Assembly: GCF_003852525.1 (NCBI RefSeq)
Contig: NZ_QAJL01000005.1
Span: forward strand, 532,853-596,852
Source of the DNA: Pedobacter sp. KBW06
GTDB lineage: Bacteria; Bacteroidota; Bacteroidia; Sphingobacteriales; Sphingobacteriaceae
Length of the DNA: 64,000 bases
Direction: 5' to 3'
A program made the position numbers and the translations under genes. Shown one piece after another: positions 16,327-24,381 of this stretch. Below the pieces are notes generated by a model, which did no database searches, was not told the DNA's origin, and saw only the letters and a program-made list of their open reading frames with translations. Within the stretch, counting starts at the first letter, position 1; every line of letters starts with the position of its first letter.

Positions 16327-17664
16327 CTAAACCGCATCAGACAAAGAAGTAAATGTGAAATCCCTGATTTTCAACGGAGGCAACAGATAGTTTGTATTTG
16401 ACTCTGCGCTAACTGTCCTTTCCGATCGTCCCATTTCGTCAAGATTATTTAACATAATGATTGGACTTTCATTGAATCTGAAATTCTTAACAGGGAATTT
16501 AATCTCTCCATTTTCTATATAAAACGTACCATCCCTGGTCAGTCCTGTGACCAATAAAGTCTGCGGATCAACAGGGCGAATATACCATAACCTTGTTACC
16601 AGAATTCCCTTTTCCGTGCCTTTGATCAGCTCTTCAAGCGTTTTGGTGCCACCAACCATGATTGCTCCATCCGGAGAAGGAAGTGATTTTATCCCTGTCT
16701 TCTGTGCCCAGTATCTGGAAGCATACAGGTTTTTCACTACTCCTTTTTCAATCCAGTTGACTTTTCCCTGAGGTCTTCCATCCCCATTCCAGTTAGAGGT
16801 AGGAAGTTCCGGATTCCAGGGGTCAGAGTAAATATTGACCCTTTCGTCCAGCAGCTGTTCTCCCACTTTTGTTTTCCCTCCTGGTTTGCTCATGGAGCTC
16901 CGACCTTCATCTGCCTGTCTGGCATCAAGATCGAAGAATAAGTTTTCGAGCATTACTGCAACAGCCGTGGGTTCGAGGATAACCGTATATTTTCCCGGCT
17001 CAATGGCTTTTGCCGTTACGGATGCAAGGGCTTTCTTTGCAGCGATGGCGGTATCGGCTTTTGTATTGAGTTTGGTATAATCATTATAGCCTTTGGTTGC
17101 ATATCCGGAACCTTTACCGTCCTCTGTTCTGATGGTAATGTTAAAGGCCACATCGGTAGATTTGTTATAGGCAAATAAGCCATTGCTGTTCATCATGGCA
17201 GAAAAACCGGCGCTGTTGGATAGGAATCCAGCTGCATTCAGTTTGTTTTCCTTTGCCTGATTCAGGCTTTCCTGCACTGCATCAGCTCTTTCTTTGGGGC
17301 CCATGGCGGCAGTAGCCTCAGAAAACGTAGGCGATTCCGGTCCGTACTCCTGTGGACCCAGGAAAGGCATAAATTCCGGATTTTCGGGTGCCAGCTGTGC
17401 CAGTTCTTCCGCTCTTCTCACTACTTTCTCGAGTGAAGCATCATCAAACTCGTTGATTGTCGCTACACCGGATTTTTTTCCGAAGGCAGAGTTCACGACC
17501 AGGCTGTTCGTGCTGATTCCACCGCTGGTAGATACCGAACTTCTCGCATACCTGATGTTACCACCATCGGATCCGCTGAGGTTTACTTCACATTGTTCTG
17601 CTTTTGAGTAGCTAAGGACTTTCGTTAAAAGTGCTTTCGCTTGTTCTTTAGTTAGTATTGCCAT
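16327..17664 (-). CDS. pmbA: PmbA/TldE family protease subunit (pair C)
   Basis: A 445-residue TldE/PmbA-type protein, the non-catalytic partner of the TldD/TldE heterodimeric metalloprotease that in other bacteria trims modified peptides and antitoxins. It has the N-terminal modulator domain (KAEQCEVNLSGSDGGNIRYA) and the C-terminal PmbA domain ending in FRFNESPIIMLNN and IRDFTFTSLSDAV. It lacks the HExxxH metal site, as expected for this subunit, and it has no signal peptide. It starts 5 bp after the tldD stop, so the two are translated together. It is the last gene of the ten-gene minus-strand block. Function in this organism is unknown. Confidence 0.92.
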   Translation of the reverse strand: MAILTKEQAKALLTKVLSYSKAEQCEVNLSGSDGGNIRYARSSVSTSGGISTNSLVVNSAFGKKSGVATINEFDDASLEKVVRRAEELAQLAPENPEFMPFLGPQEYGPESPTFSEATAAMGPKERADAVQESLNQAKENKLNAAGFLSNSAGFSAMMNSNGLFAYNKSTDVAFNITIRTEDGKGSGYATKGYNDYTKLNTKADTAIAAKKALASVTAKAIEPGKYTVILEPTAVAVMLENLFFDLDARQADEGRSSMSKPGGKTKVGEQLLDERVNIYSDPWNPELPTSNWNGDGRPQGKVNWIEKGVVKNLYASRYWAQKTGIKSLPSPDGAIMVGGTKTLEELIKGTEKGILVTRLWYIRPVDPQTLLVTGLTRDGTFYIENGEIKFPVKNFRFNESPIIMLNNLDEMGRSERTVSAESNTNYLLPPLKIRDFTFTSLSDAV

Positions 17665-17669
17665 GATTC

Positions 17670-19310
17670 CTATCCGATTTTTCTAGCTGTATTGATTACA
17701 TTAACTCCATTGAAACGCGCGGTGGCAGATCCATGAGATACTGCACTCGACTGGCTTGGTTGTCCCTTGCCATCAAAGAATGACCCACCTAAACGGTAAT
17801 CACTTTTATCGCAAACTGCAACACAGGAATTCCAGAACTCCTGCGTATTGGCCTGATAGGCGACATCTTTAAGCATTCCCACGATTTTACCTGCTTTAAT
17901 CTCGTAATAAAGCTGTCCGCCGAACTGGAAATTGTAGCGTTGCTGATCAATGGAGAAGCTGCCGTCCCCTACGATATAAATTCCTTTTTCTACATTCCTG
18001 ATCTGATCTGCGATGCTCAATATTTTTTTACCCGGCTGCAGGGAGATGTTTGCCATACGCTGGAACTGAACACTACTCCAGTTATCCGCATAGCAGCATC
18101 CCTGAGAATGGTCCAGGCCAACGATGTGTGCCTGATCGCGGATGGCCTGATAATTTACCAGTACCCCATCTTTGATCACATCCCATTGACCGCATTTTAC
18201 ACCTTCATCATCATAACCTACGGCACCCAGTGAGCCTAATTCAGTTTTATCTGCTGTAATGTTCACTTCTTTGCTTCCATACTGGAATTTCTTAGACTCC
18301 CATTTGTCCAGCGTAAGGAAGCTCGTTCCTGCGAAATTGGCTTCATAGCCCAATACGCGATCCAGTTCAGTAGGGTGTCCACAGGATTCATGGATCGTTA
18401 GCCAAAGGTGTGAAGGGTCCAGCACGAGGTCATATTTCCCGGGTTCAACCGATTTGGCTTTTAATTTTTCACCCACCTGAGCGGCCGCTTGTTTGGCATC
18501 TTCAAGCATGTCATACCTTCCTTTGTAAAGCGTTCCTGAGGCTGTTTTTATTTTATCTTCCGGTCTGGCATCCAGGTATTCATAGCCTTTACCTGCAGGT
18601 GCACTTAAAGAGTTTCTAGTTTCAAATTTTCCGGTTTCCTTATTGATTTTAGTGATGAAGAATGTTGGCCAGATGCGGTGAATGTCCTGATCGATATAAG
18701 AGCCGTCTGTTGAGGCGAAATACTTTTGTTCGTTGACGGTAAAGATGACCGAGTTGATGTAATCTGCTCCACCTTTCATGGCGGCATCATTTACAGAGAG
18801 CAGCAAGTCTACTTTCTCTTTAATCGGCACTTCGAAAGCATTTTTCTCGATTGGTGCTTTCCAGCTGACTTCCCCATAGCCCTTTTGCGGTGCAAGTTTT
18901 ACCGGCTCAGACTGCAGGCGACTGTTTTCTTTGGCAATAGATACTGCCAGCTCTGCCGCTTTAGCGATGCTGTCTTTGTCCATTTTATCTGTGGCAGCAA
19001 AGCCCCAGCATCCATTGGCAATGACCCGGATACCAACCCCATAGGATTCGGTATTCACAATATTCTGCACTTTATCTTCCCTGGTAATCACAAACTGGTT
19101 CAGGTAACGGCCTACGCGGACATCCGTATAGGTTGCTCCTTTTGAACGTGCCGCATTCATGGCTACATCGCTCAGGATCTTTTTGGCCGCCGGATCAATG
19201 TATTCGAGGGCCCTTTCCGGGGAGATTTCGTTCCCCCAAACAGGAATAGCAGGAAGCATTGCTGCGGCTGCCCCAACGCCTGTTAAGTAAATAAAATTTC
19301 TTCGTTTCAA
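17670..19310 (-). CDS. tldD: TldD family metalloprotease (pair C), Tat-like N-terminus
   Basis: A 546-residue catalytic TldD-type subunit. The metal-binding HExxxH is H307-E-S-C-G-H311, in TIHESCGHPTELDRVLGYEA. The N-terminus MKRRNFIYLTGVGAAAAML looks like a twin-arginine export signal, which canonical cytoplasmic TldD lacks. The C-terminal region where E. coli TldD has its third zinc ligand (Cys454, in GVCGKEGQ) reads FDGKGQ here by eye alignment, so Cys appears replaced by Asp. It is 5 bp upstream of pmbA and 92 bp downstream of the orphan TldD at 19403. Substrate unknown. Confidence 0.92.
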   Translation of the reverse strand: MKRRNFIYLTGVGAAAAMLPAIPVWGNEISPERALEYIDPAAKKILSDVAMNAARSKGATYTDVRVGRYLNQFVITREDKVQNIVNTESYGVGIRVIANGCWGFAATDKMDKDSIAKAAELAVSIAKENSRLQSEPVKLAPQKGYGEVSWKAPIEKNAFEVPIKEKVDLLLSVNDAAMKGGADYINSVIFTVNEQKYFASTDGSYIDQDIHRIWPTFFITKINKETGKFETRNSLSAPAGKGYEYLDARPEDKIKTASGTLYKGRYDMLEDAKQAAAQVGEKLKAKSVEPGKYDLVLDPSHLWLTIHESCGHPTELDRVLGYEANFAGTSFLTLDKWESKKFQYGSKEVNITADKTELGSLGAVGYDDEGVKCGQWDVIKDGVLVNYQAIRDQAHIVGLDHSQGCCYADNWSSVQFQRMANISLQPGKKILSIADQIRNVEKGIYIVGDGSFSIDQQRYNFQFGGQLYYEIKAGKIVGMLKDVAYQANTQEFWNSCVAVCDKSDYRLGGSFFDGKGQPSQSSAVSHGSATARFNGVNVINTARKIG

Positions 19311-19402
19311 GTTAAGGTGGGTTTAAGGTTAATTAATAATAACAATAAGACGCTAATGGCCTGAAAAAGTTACAAGTTAAGTACCAGAACTCTCCCCGGT
19401 TT

Positions 19403-21040
19403 TTAGCCTAATTTTCTTCCTGTATTGATCACATTTACACCATTAAATCTGGTGGTCGGACTTCCGTGGGAAACGGCACTCACCTGACCAGGTTGTCCTT
19501 TTCCATCGGCAAATGTCCCACCTAAGCGATAGTCGTTTTTGTCGCAAAGCTGAGTACATGAATTCCAAAATTCCTGGGTATTGGCCTGATAGGATGCATC
19601 TTTAAGCATGCCCACTATTTTGCCCTCTTTGATCTCATACGCCAGCTGCGCGCTGAATTGAAAGTTATAGCGTTGCTGATCGATAGAATAAGAGTTGCGG
19701 CCGAACATATAAATTCCTTTTTCAACATTTTTCACCAGGTCGGCAGCACTTAAAGTACCTTTTCCCGGTGCAAGGGCAACATTTGGCATCCTTTGAAACT
19801 GAATGCTTTCCCAGCTGTCTGCATAGCAGCAGGCCTGGGAAGCTTTAAGCCCAAGAATATGTGCCTGATCTCTGATTGTTTGATAATTCACCAAAATTCC
19901 ATCCCTGATGATATCCCAGTTGCCACATTTCACCCCTTCATCATCGTATCCTACTGCGCCCAACGATCCGGATTCTGTTTTATCTGCAATGACATTCACC
20001 ACTTTACTTCCAAAATTGAACTTTTTACTCTCCCATTTATCCAGCGTCAGGAAGCTTGTCCCTGCATAATTCGCTTCGTAGCCCAGTACTCTATCCAGTT
20101 CTGTGGGATGACCTACAGATTCATGAATCGTCAGAAATAAATGTGTTGGATCCAATACCAAATCATACTTACCTGGCAGTACCGGCTTCGCTTTCAGCTT
20201 TTCTGCCACATGAACCGTTGCCTCTTTAATGTCTTCCAGCAGATCATAGCGTTTCTTATACATCGTCACCGGGCCACCTTTAATCTTCTCTGATTCTTTA
20301 GGTGTAAGGTATTCGAATCCCATCCCCATCGGTGCACTCAAAGCATTTCTGGTTTCAAATTTCCCTCCCGCGGGATCAATCCTGGTCACGGTGAATGTTG
20401 GCCAGATCCGATGGATATCCTGGTCAATATATGAACCATCCGTAGAAGCAAAATATTTCTGTTCATTCACCATAAAAAGATTAGAATTCACATATTTAGC
20501 CCCTCCCTTGATGGCTTCATTGTTTGCATTCAACAACATAGCCACCTTATCCGTAATTGGAACCTCAAATGCATTGATTTCCACTGGTGTCTTCCAGCTC
20601 ACCTCACCAAAGCCTTTCTGTGGGGCAAGTTGTACCGGCTCGACCAAAAGCCTGGCATTTCCTTTAGCAATTGCTACCGCCATTTCCGCTGCTTTAGCGA
20701 TACTGTCATCATCCAGATTATTGGTTGCTGCAAAACCCCAGCTTCCGTTGGCAATGACCCTTACCCCCATCCCGTAAGACTCCGAATTGGCGATGTTCTG
20801 CACCTGACTTTCCCTGGTGGCGATCACCTGATTCAAATACCTGCCAATACGTACATCTGTATAAGTTGCTCCCTTCGAACGGGCCGTGTTGAGGGCCACA
20901 TCAGCCATTCTCTTTTTCAACTGAACATCAACAGGCGTTAATGCTTCCTCCACACTGATCTCTTTCCCAAAAAGCGGTAAATGAACCATAGAGGCACCAA
21001 TGCCTACCCCGGTCATGTATAAAAAGTCTCTTCTTCTCAA
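19403..21040 (-). CDS. TldD family metalloprotease, orphan paralog (B)
   Basis: A 545-residue paralog of the TldD genes on either side, with HExxxH at H306-E-S-V-G-H310 and a twin-arginine-like start MRRRDFLYMTGVG. It keeps the TldD fold throughout (GYEANYAGTSFLTLDKWESK is shared with its neighbours) but has no PmbA directly after it; the next gene is another TldD. Differences from the paired copies cluster near the C-terminus (YMFGRNSYSIDQQ). The DGKGQ segment replaces the usual Cys ligand region, as in the other two. It may share a PmbA with a neighbour, or be the survivor of a duplicated pair that lost its PmbA. Confidence 0.9.
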   Translation of the reverse strand: MRRRDFLYMTGVGIGASMVHLPLFGKEISVEEALTPVDVQLKKRMADVALNTARSKGATYTDVRIGRYLNQVIATRESQVQNIANSESYGMGVRVIANGSWGFAATNNLDDDSIAKAAEMAVAIAKGNARLLVEPVQLAPQKGFGEVSWKTPVEINAFEVPITDKVAMLLNANNEAIKGGAKYVNSNLFMVNEQKYFASTDGSYIDQDIHRIWPTFTVTRIDPAGGKFETRNALSAPMGMGFEYLTPKESEKIKGGPVTMYKKRYDLLEDIKEATVHVAEKLKAKPVLPGKYDLVLDPTHLFLTIHESVGHPTELDRVLGYEANYAGTSFLTLDKWESKKFNFGSKVVNVIADKTESGSLGAVGYDDEGVKCGNWDIIRDGILVNYQTIRDQAHILGLKASQACCYADSWESIQFQRMPNVALAPGKGTLSAADLVKNVEKGIYMFGRNSYSIDQQRYNFQFSAQLAYEIKEGKIVGMLKDASYQANTQEFWNSCTQLCDKNDYRLGGTFADGKGQPGQVSAVSHGSPTTRFNGVNVINTGRKLG

Positions 21041-21119
21041 TTTCTATAAATTATTAATCATAATGATGCGCAGCAAAATGGAATGTCTAACCAAATCGGA
21101 TGCTATTTTTTGCAACATC

Positions 21120-21223
21120 GAGGGGCCGCCCAGGAAAAAGATGCGTTCTAAGAAAAGGCCTAGGAAGATTTGCCCCCTTCAGGGCAAAGATTCCAGCCTT
21201 TGAATAGTAATGCTTCTTTTTCA
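21120..21223 (-). repeat. 3' hairpin element, copy D
   Basis: The 104-bp counterpart of copy C (four differences). It lies 3' of the second pmbA gene, but is separated from its stop by a 14-bp tandem array. Nested stems and an A/T-rich flank are as in copy C. Confidence 0.85.
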
Positions 21224-21348
21224 TTCCTGCTTTATCAATCCTGCGCCTGCAATCCCGCTCTTAAAATCCTACTATTGCAATCTTGTTCTTGAAACCCTGC
21301 TCCTGCAATCCTGCTCCTGAAACCCTACTATTGCAATCCTGCTCGTTT
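21223..21348. repeat. 14-bp tandem repeat array (9 units)
   Basis: Nine consecutive 14-bp units related to AATCCTGCTCCTGC fill 126 bp (first unit ATTCCTGCTTTATC, then for example AATCTTGTTCTTGA, AACCCTGCTCCTGC, AATCCTGCTCCTGA, AACCCTACTATTGC). Alternate units end GC and GA in part, suggesting a 28-bp higher-order unit. The array accounts for nearly all of the extra distance between copy D and the pmbA stop compared with copy C. Confidence 0.88.
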
Positions 21349-21359
21349 AAAAACAAAAA

Positions 21360-22676
21360 CTAAACCGCATCAGACAAAGAAGTAAAAGTGAAGTCCCTGA
21401 TTTTCATTGGCGGAATCATTCCGCTTCCAGTTCTAACCGGCTTACCCAATGCTTCAACATTGTTCAGCATAATCACCGGACTTTCATTGAACCTGAAATT
21501 CTTCACCGGAAACTTAATCTCTCCATTCTCAATATAAAACGTACCATCTCTGGTAAGCCCGGTCAGCAATAAAGTCTGCGGATCCACAGAGCGGATATAC
21601 CAAAACCGGGTGACCAATATTCCTTTTTCCGTACTTTTTATCAGCTCTTCCAAAGTCTGCGTACCACCTTCCATCACAATACTTCGGTTAAACGGAACCG
21701 GTGCGACTCCTTTTTGTCCTGCCCAATACCTGGAATAGGCCAGGTTTTTCACTACTCCTTTTTCCACCCATTGGGTTCTTTTCACTTTCAACCCATCCTC
21801 GCTCCATGCTGCTGAAGGAACATCCGGGTTCATTGGATCCGAGTAAATATTTACATTTTCAGAGAACAGTTGTTCGCCAAGGCGGGTTCCCCCTCCTTTT
21901 TTACTCATGAAGCTTCTGCCTTCATCAGCACTACGCGCATCGAATCCTCTGAACATGTTTCCCAGCATATCACTCGCTGCCAGTGGTTCCAGGATCACCG
22001 TATATTTCCCTGGTTCAATCGCTTTTGCTGTGGCAGAGCCTAAGGCTTTTGATGCCGCAATTTTGCTTAAAGCCAGCGTATCCATTTTGTCCAGGTCATT
22101 GAATTGCTGTTCGATATAACCTGAACCTGTCCCTGCCTGGTTTCTTACCGTTACCGAGAAAGAGACATTTGTTCTCTTATTATAGGCAAACAGGCCTTTG
22201 GAGTTCATGACCGCAGCAAACCGTGTGGAGTTCTCCAGGAATCCGGCGGCTTCCAGGTTAGCTGCTTTAGAGACCTGTAGGCTTTTACCTACCATTTCTG
22301 CTCTGGTATCCGGCGTCATTGCCGCTGTATTTTCATTATATGTTGGGGATTCTTCAAAATCCTGGGCACCCAGCAGCGGCATAAACTCCGGATTTTCCGG
22401 GGCCAGCATTGCCAGTTCTTCCGCTCTTTTCACTACTTTCTGCAGGGAGGCATCATCAAACTCATTGATCGTTGCCGTTCCTGTTTTCTTACCAAAAGTG
22501 GAACTTACTGCCAGGTCCATCACGCTGATTTGTCCGGCGGTAGATACTGCATTTCTGGCATAACGGATATTTCCGCCATCTGAACCATTCAGACTGATTT
22601 CACAGAACTCTGCTTTTGAAAAGCTAAGTACTTTTTTTAGGATTGCCTGGGCTTCTTCTTTATTTAAAATCGCCAT
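21360..22676 (-). CDS. pmbA: PmbA/TldE family protease subunit (pair A)
   Basis: A 438-residue paralog of the protein at 16327. The N-terminal modulator domain (SKAEFCEISLNGSDGGNIRY) and the C-terminal end (FRFNESPVIMLNN, IRDFTFTSLSDAV) are nearly the same, while the middle has diverged. There is no signal peptide and no HExxxH. It starts 2 bp after the TldD-A stop, indicating coupled translation and a heterodimer. The next gene downstream, after 319 bp of repeats, is the orphan TldD. Confidence 0.92.
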   Translation of the reverse strand: MAILNKEEAQAILKKVLSFSKAEFCEISLNGSDGGNIRYARNAVSTAGQISVMDLAVSSTFGKKTGTATINEFDDASLQKVVKRAEELAMLAPENPEFMPLLGAQDFEESPTYNENTAAMTPDTRAEMVGKSLQVSKAANLEAAGFLENSTRFAAVMNSKGLFAYNKRTNVSFSVTVRNQAGTGSGYIEQQFNDLDKMDTLALSKIAASKALGSATAKAIEPGKYTVILEPLAASDMLGNMFRGFDARSADEGRSFMSKKGGGTRLGEQLFSENVNIYSDPMNPDVPSAAWSEDGLKVKRTQWVEKGVVKNLAYSRYWAGQKGVAPVPFNRSIVMEGGTQTLEELIKSTEKGILVTRFWYIRSVDPQTLLLTGLTRDGTFYIENGEIKFPVKNFRFNESPVIMLNNVEALGKPVRTGSGMIPPMKIRDFTFTSLSDAV

Positions 22677-22678
22677 AA

Positions 22679-24313
22679 TTAAATCTTTCTTGCTGTATTA
22701 ATAACGTTAACTCCATTAAAACGGGTGGTTGCACTACCATGCGATACGGCACTGCTTTGTGAAGGTTGTCCTTTACCATCATTGAAAGAGCCACCCAGAC
22801 GGTAATCGCTCTGATCGCATATTGCCGAGCAGGAATTCCAGAACTCCTGGGTATTCGACTGGTAGGCCACATCATTCAGCATGCCTGCGATTTTTCCATT
22901 TTTAATCTCATAGAATGTTTGTCCGCCGAACTGGAAGTTATAGCGTTGCTGATCAATGGAAAAGCTGCCGTTTCCGATGATATAGATTCCTTTTTCGACG
23001 TTCCTGATCATATCATCTACACTTAGCTTTTGCTTTCCTGCTTCCAGCGAGATGTTTGGCATGCGCTGAAACTGCACATCATCCCAGCCCTGGGCATAGC
23101 AGCAGCCCTGCGATTCTTCCAGTCCAATGATGTGTGCCTGATCGCGGATGGCCTGATAGTTCACCAGAACCCCATCTTTAATGATGTCCCATTTTTTACA
23201 TTTCACACCTTCATCATCATATCCTACTGCACCCAATGAACCTACCTGGGTTTTATCCGCTATTACATTTACCTGATCACTACCGAATTTAAATTTCTTA
23301 GACTTCCATTTATCGAGGGTGAGGAAACTTGTTCCTGCATAATTCGCTTCATATCCCAATACCCTGTCCAGCTCTGTCGGGTGACCTACAGACTCATGGA
23401 TCGTGAGCCATAAATGTGAAGGATCGAGTACCAGGTCATATTTTCCAGGCTCAACAGATTTTGCTTTCACTTTTTCTGTGGCGTTAAGTGCGGCAGATTT
23501 AGCATCTTCCAGCATGTCGTAACGGCCTTTATACCGGGTTACTACCCCCTGAACTTTGTCCTGAGGACGGGCGTTCATGTATTCATACCCCATTCCCATT
23601 GGGGAGCTCAGTGCCGATCTTGTCTGGAATTTCCCGGATTCCCGGTCTATCCTTGTCACATTAAACGAGGGATAGATGCGATGAATGTCCTGATCTATAT
23701 AAGAACCATCTGTAGAGGCAAAATATTTCTGTTCATTGACCGCGAAGATGACTGAGTTGACGAAGCTTGCGCCATTTTGCATTGCGATGTCGTTCACATT
23801 CAATAAAAGGTCCACTTTTTCTTTTACCGGAACTTCGAAAGCATTGATTTCTATAGGCGTTTTCCAGCTCACTTCCCCAAAACCTTTTTGTGGTGCCAGC
23901 TGCACAGGTTCGCCCTGTATTTTAGCGTTTGCCTTTGCCACGGCTACCGCTTGTTCTGCTGCTTTTGCGACATCCTCTTTGGTCACTTTATTCGTGGCTG
24001 CAAAACCCCAGCATCCATTGGCAAGCACCCGTACGCCGATGCCATAAGACTCGGTATTGGCTACCCCCTGAACCCGTTTTTCACGCGTGGCGACAAATTG
24101 ATTCAGGTAACGTCCAATCCGGATATCAGCATAAGTTGCACCTTTAGATTTTGCCGCATTTAATGCCACATCGGCCAGTTCTTTTTTAATTTTTACATCT
24201 ACTCCCTCCAGTGCTTGTAAGGGATCTATTGGATTTCCGAAAGCAGAGAGGTCAGGAAGCATCAATGCGCCCATCCCTATTCCGGATAAGTAGAGAAAGT
24301 CTTTTCTTTTCAA
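22679..24313 (-). CDS. tldD: TldD family metalloprotease (pair A), Tat-like N-terminus
   Basis: A 544-residue catalytic TldD-type subunit with HExxxH at H306-E-S-V-G-H310. The N-terminus MKRKDFLYLSGIGMGALML is a weaker twin-arginine-like sequence (RKDFLY). The segment that should carry the third zinc ligand reads FNDGKGQ rather than having Cys. It is 68 bp downstream of the membrane-protein gene at 24382 on the same strand, so the TldD/PmbA array appears continuous with the MoxR-type operon. Among the three TldD copies, A and C look most alike around the active site. Confidence 0.92.
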   Translation of the reverse strand: MKRKDFLYLSGIGMGALMLPDLSAFGNPIDPLQALEGVDVKIKKELADVALNAAKSKGATYADIRIGRYLNQFVATREKRVQGVANTESYGIGVRVLANGCWGFAATNKVTKEDVAKAAEQAVAVAKANAKIQGEPVQLAPQKGFGEVSWKTPIEINAFEVPVKEKVDLLLNVNDIAMQNGASFVNSVIFAVNEQKYFASTDGSYIDQDIHRIYPSFNVTRIDRESGKFQTRSALSSPMGMGYEYMNARPQDKVQGVVTRYKGRYDMLEDAKSAALNATEKVKAKSVEPGKYDLVLDPSHLWLTIHESVGHPTELDRVLGYEANYAGTSFLTLDKWKSKKFKFGSDQVNVIADKTQVGSLGAVGYDDEGVKCKKWDIIKDGVLVNYQAIRDQAHIIGLEESQGCCYAQGWDDVQFQRMPNISLEAGKQKLSVDDMIRNVEKGIYIIGNGSFSIDQQRYNFQFGGQTFYEIKNGKIAGMLNDVAYQSNTQEFWNSCSAICDQSDYRLGGSFNDGKGQPSQSSAVSHGSATTRFNGVNVINTARKI

Positions 24314-24381
24314 GTGGTTCGGTTGGTTAGGTTAATAATATTCCCAATTTACCTATTCTGAAAAGGAATGGCTAAGAACTT

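Noticed and set aside
16193..21223. Insertion sequence carrying the hairpin copies C and D
   Set aside because: No transposase and no target-site duplications are visible. The copies track the 3' ends of pmbA genes, which fits duplication with the gene or a terminator-like role.
16327..24313. RiPP precursor peptide next to TldD/PmbA
   Set aside because: I looked in the gaps of this block for a short leader-core ORF and found only repeats and hairpins.
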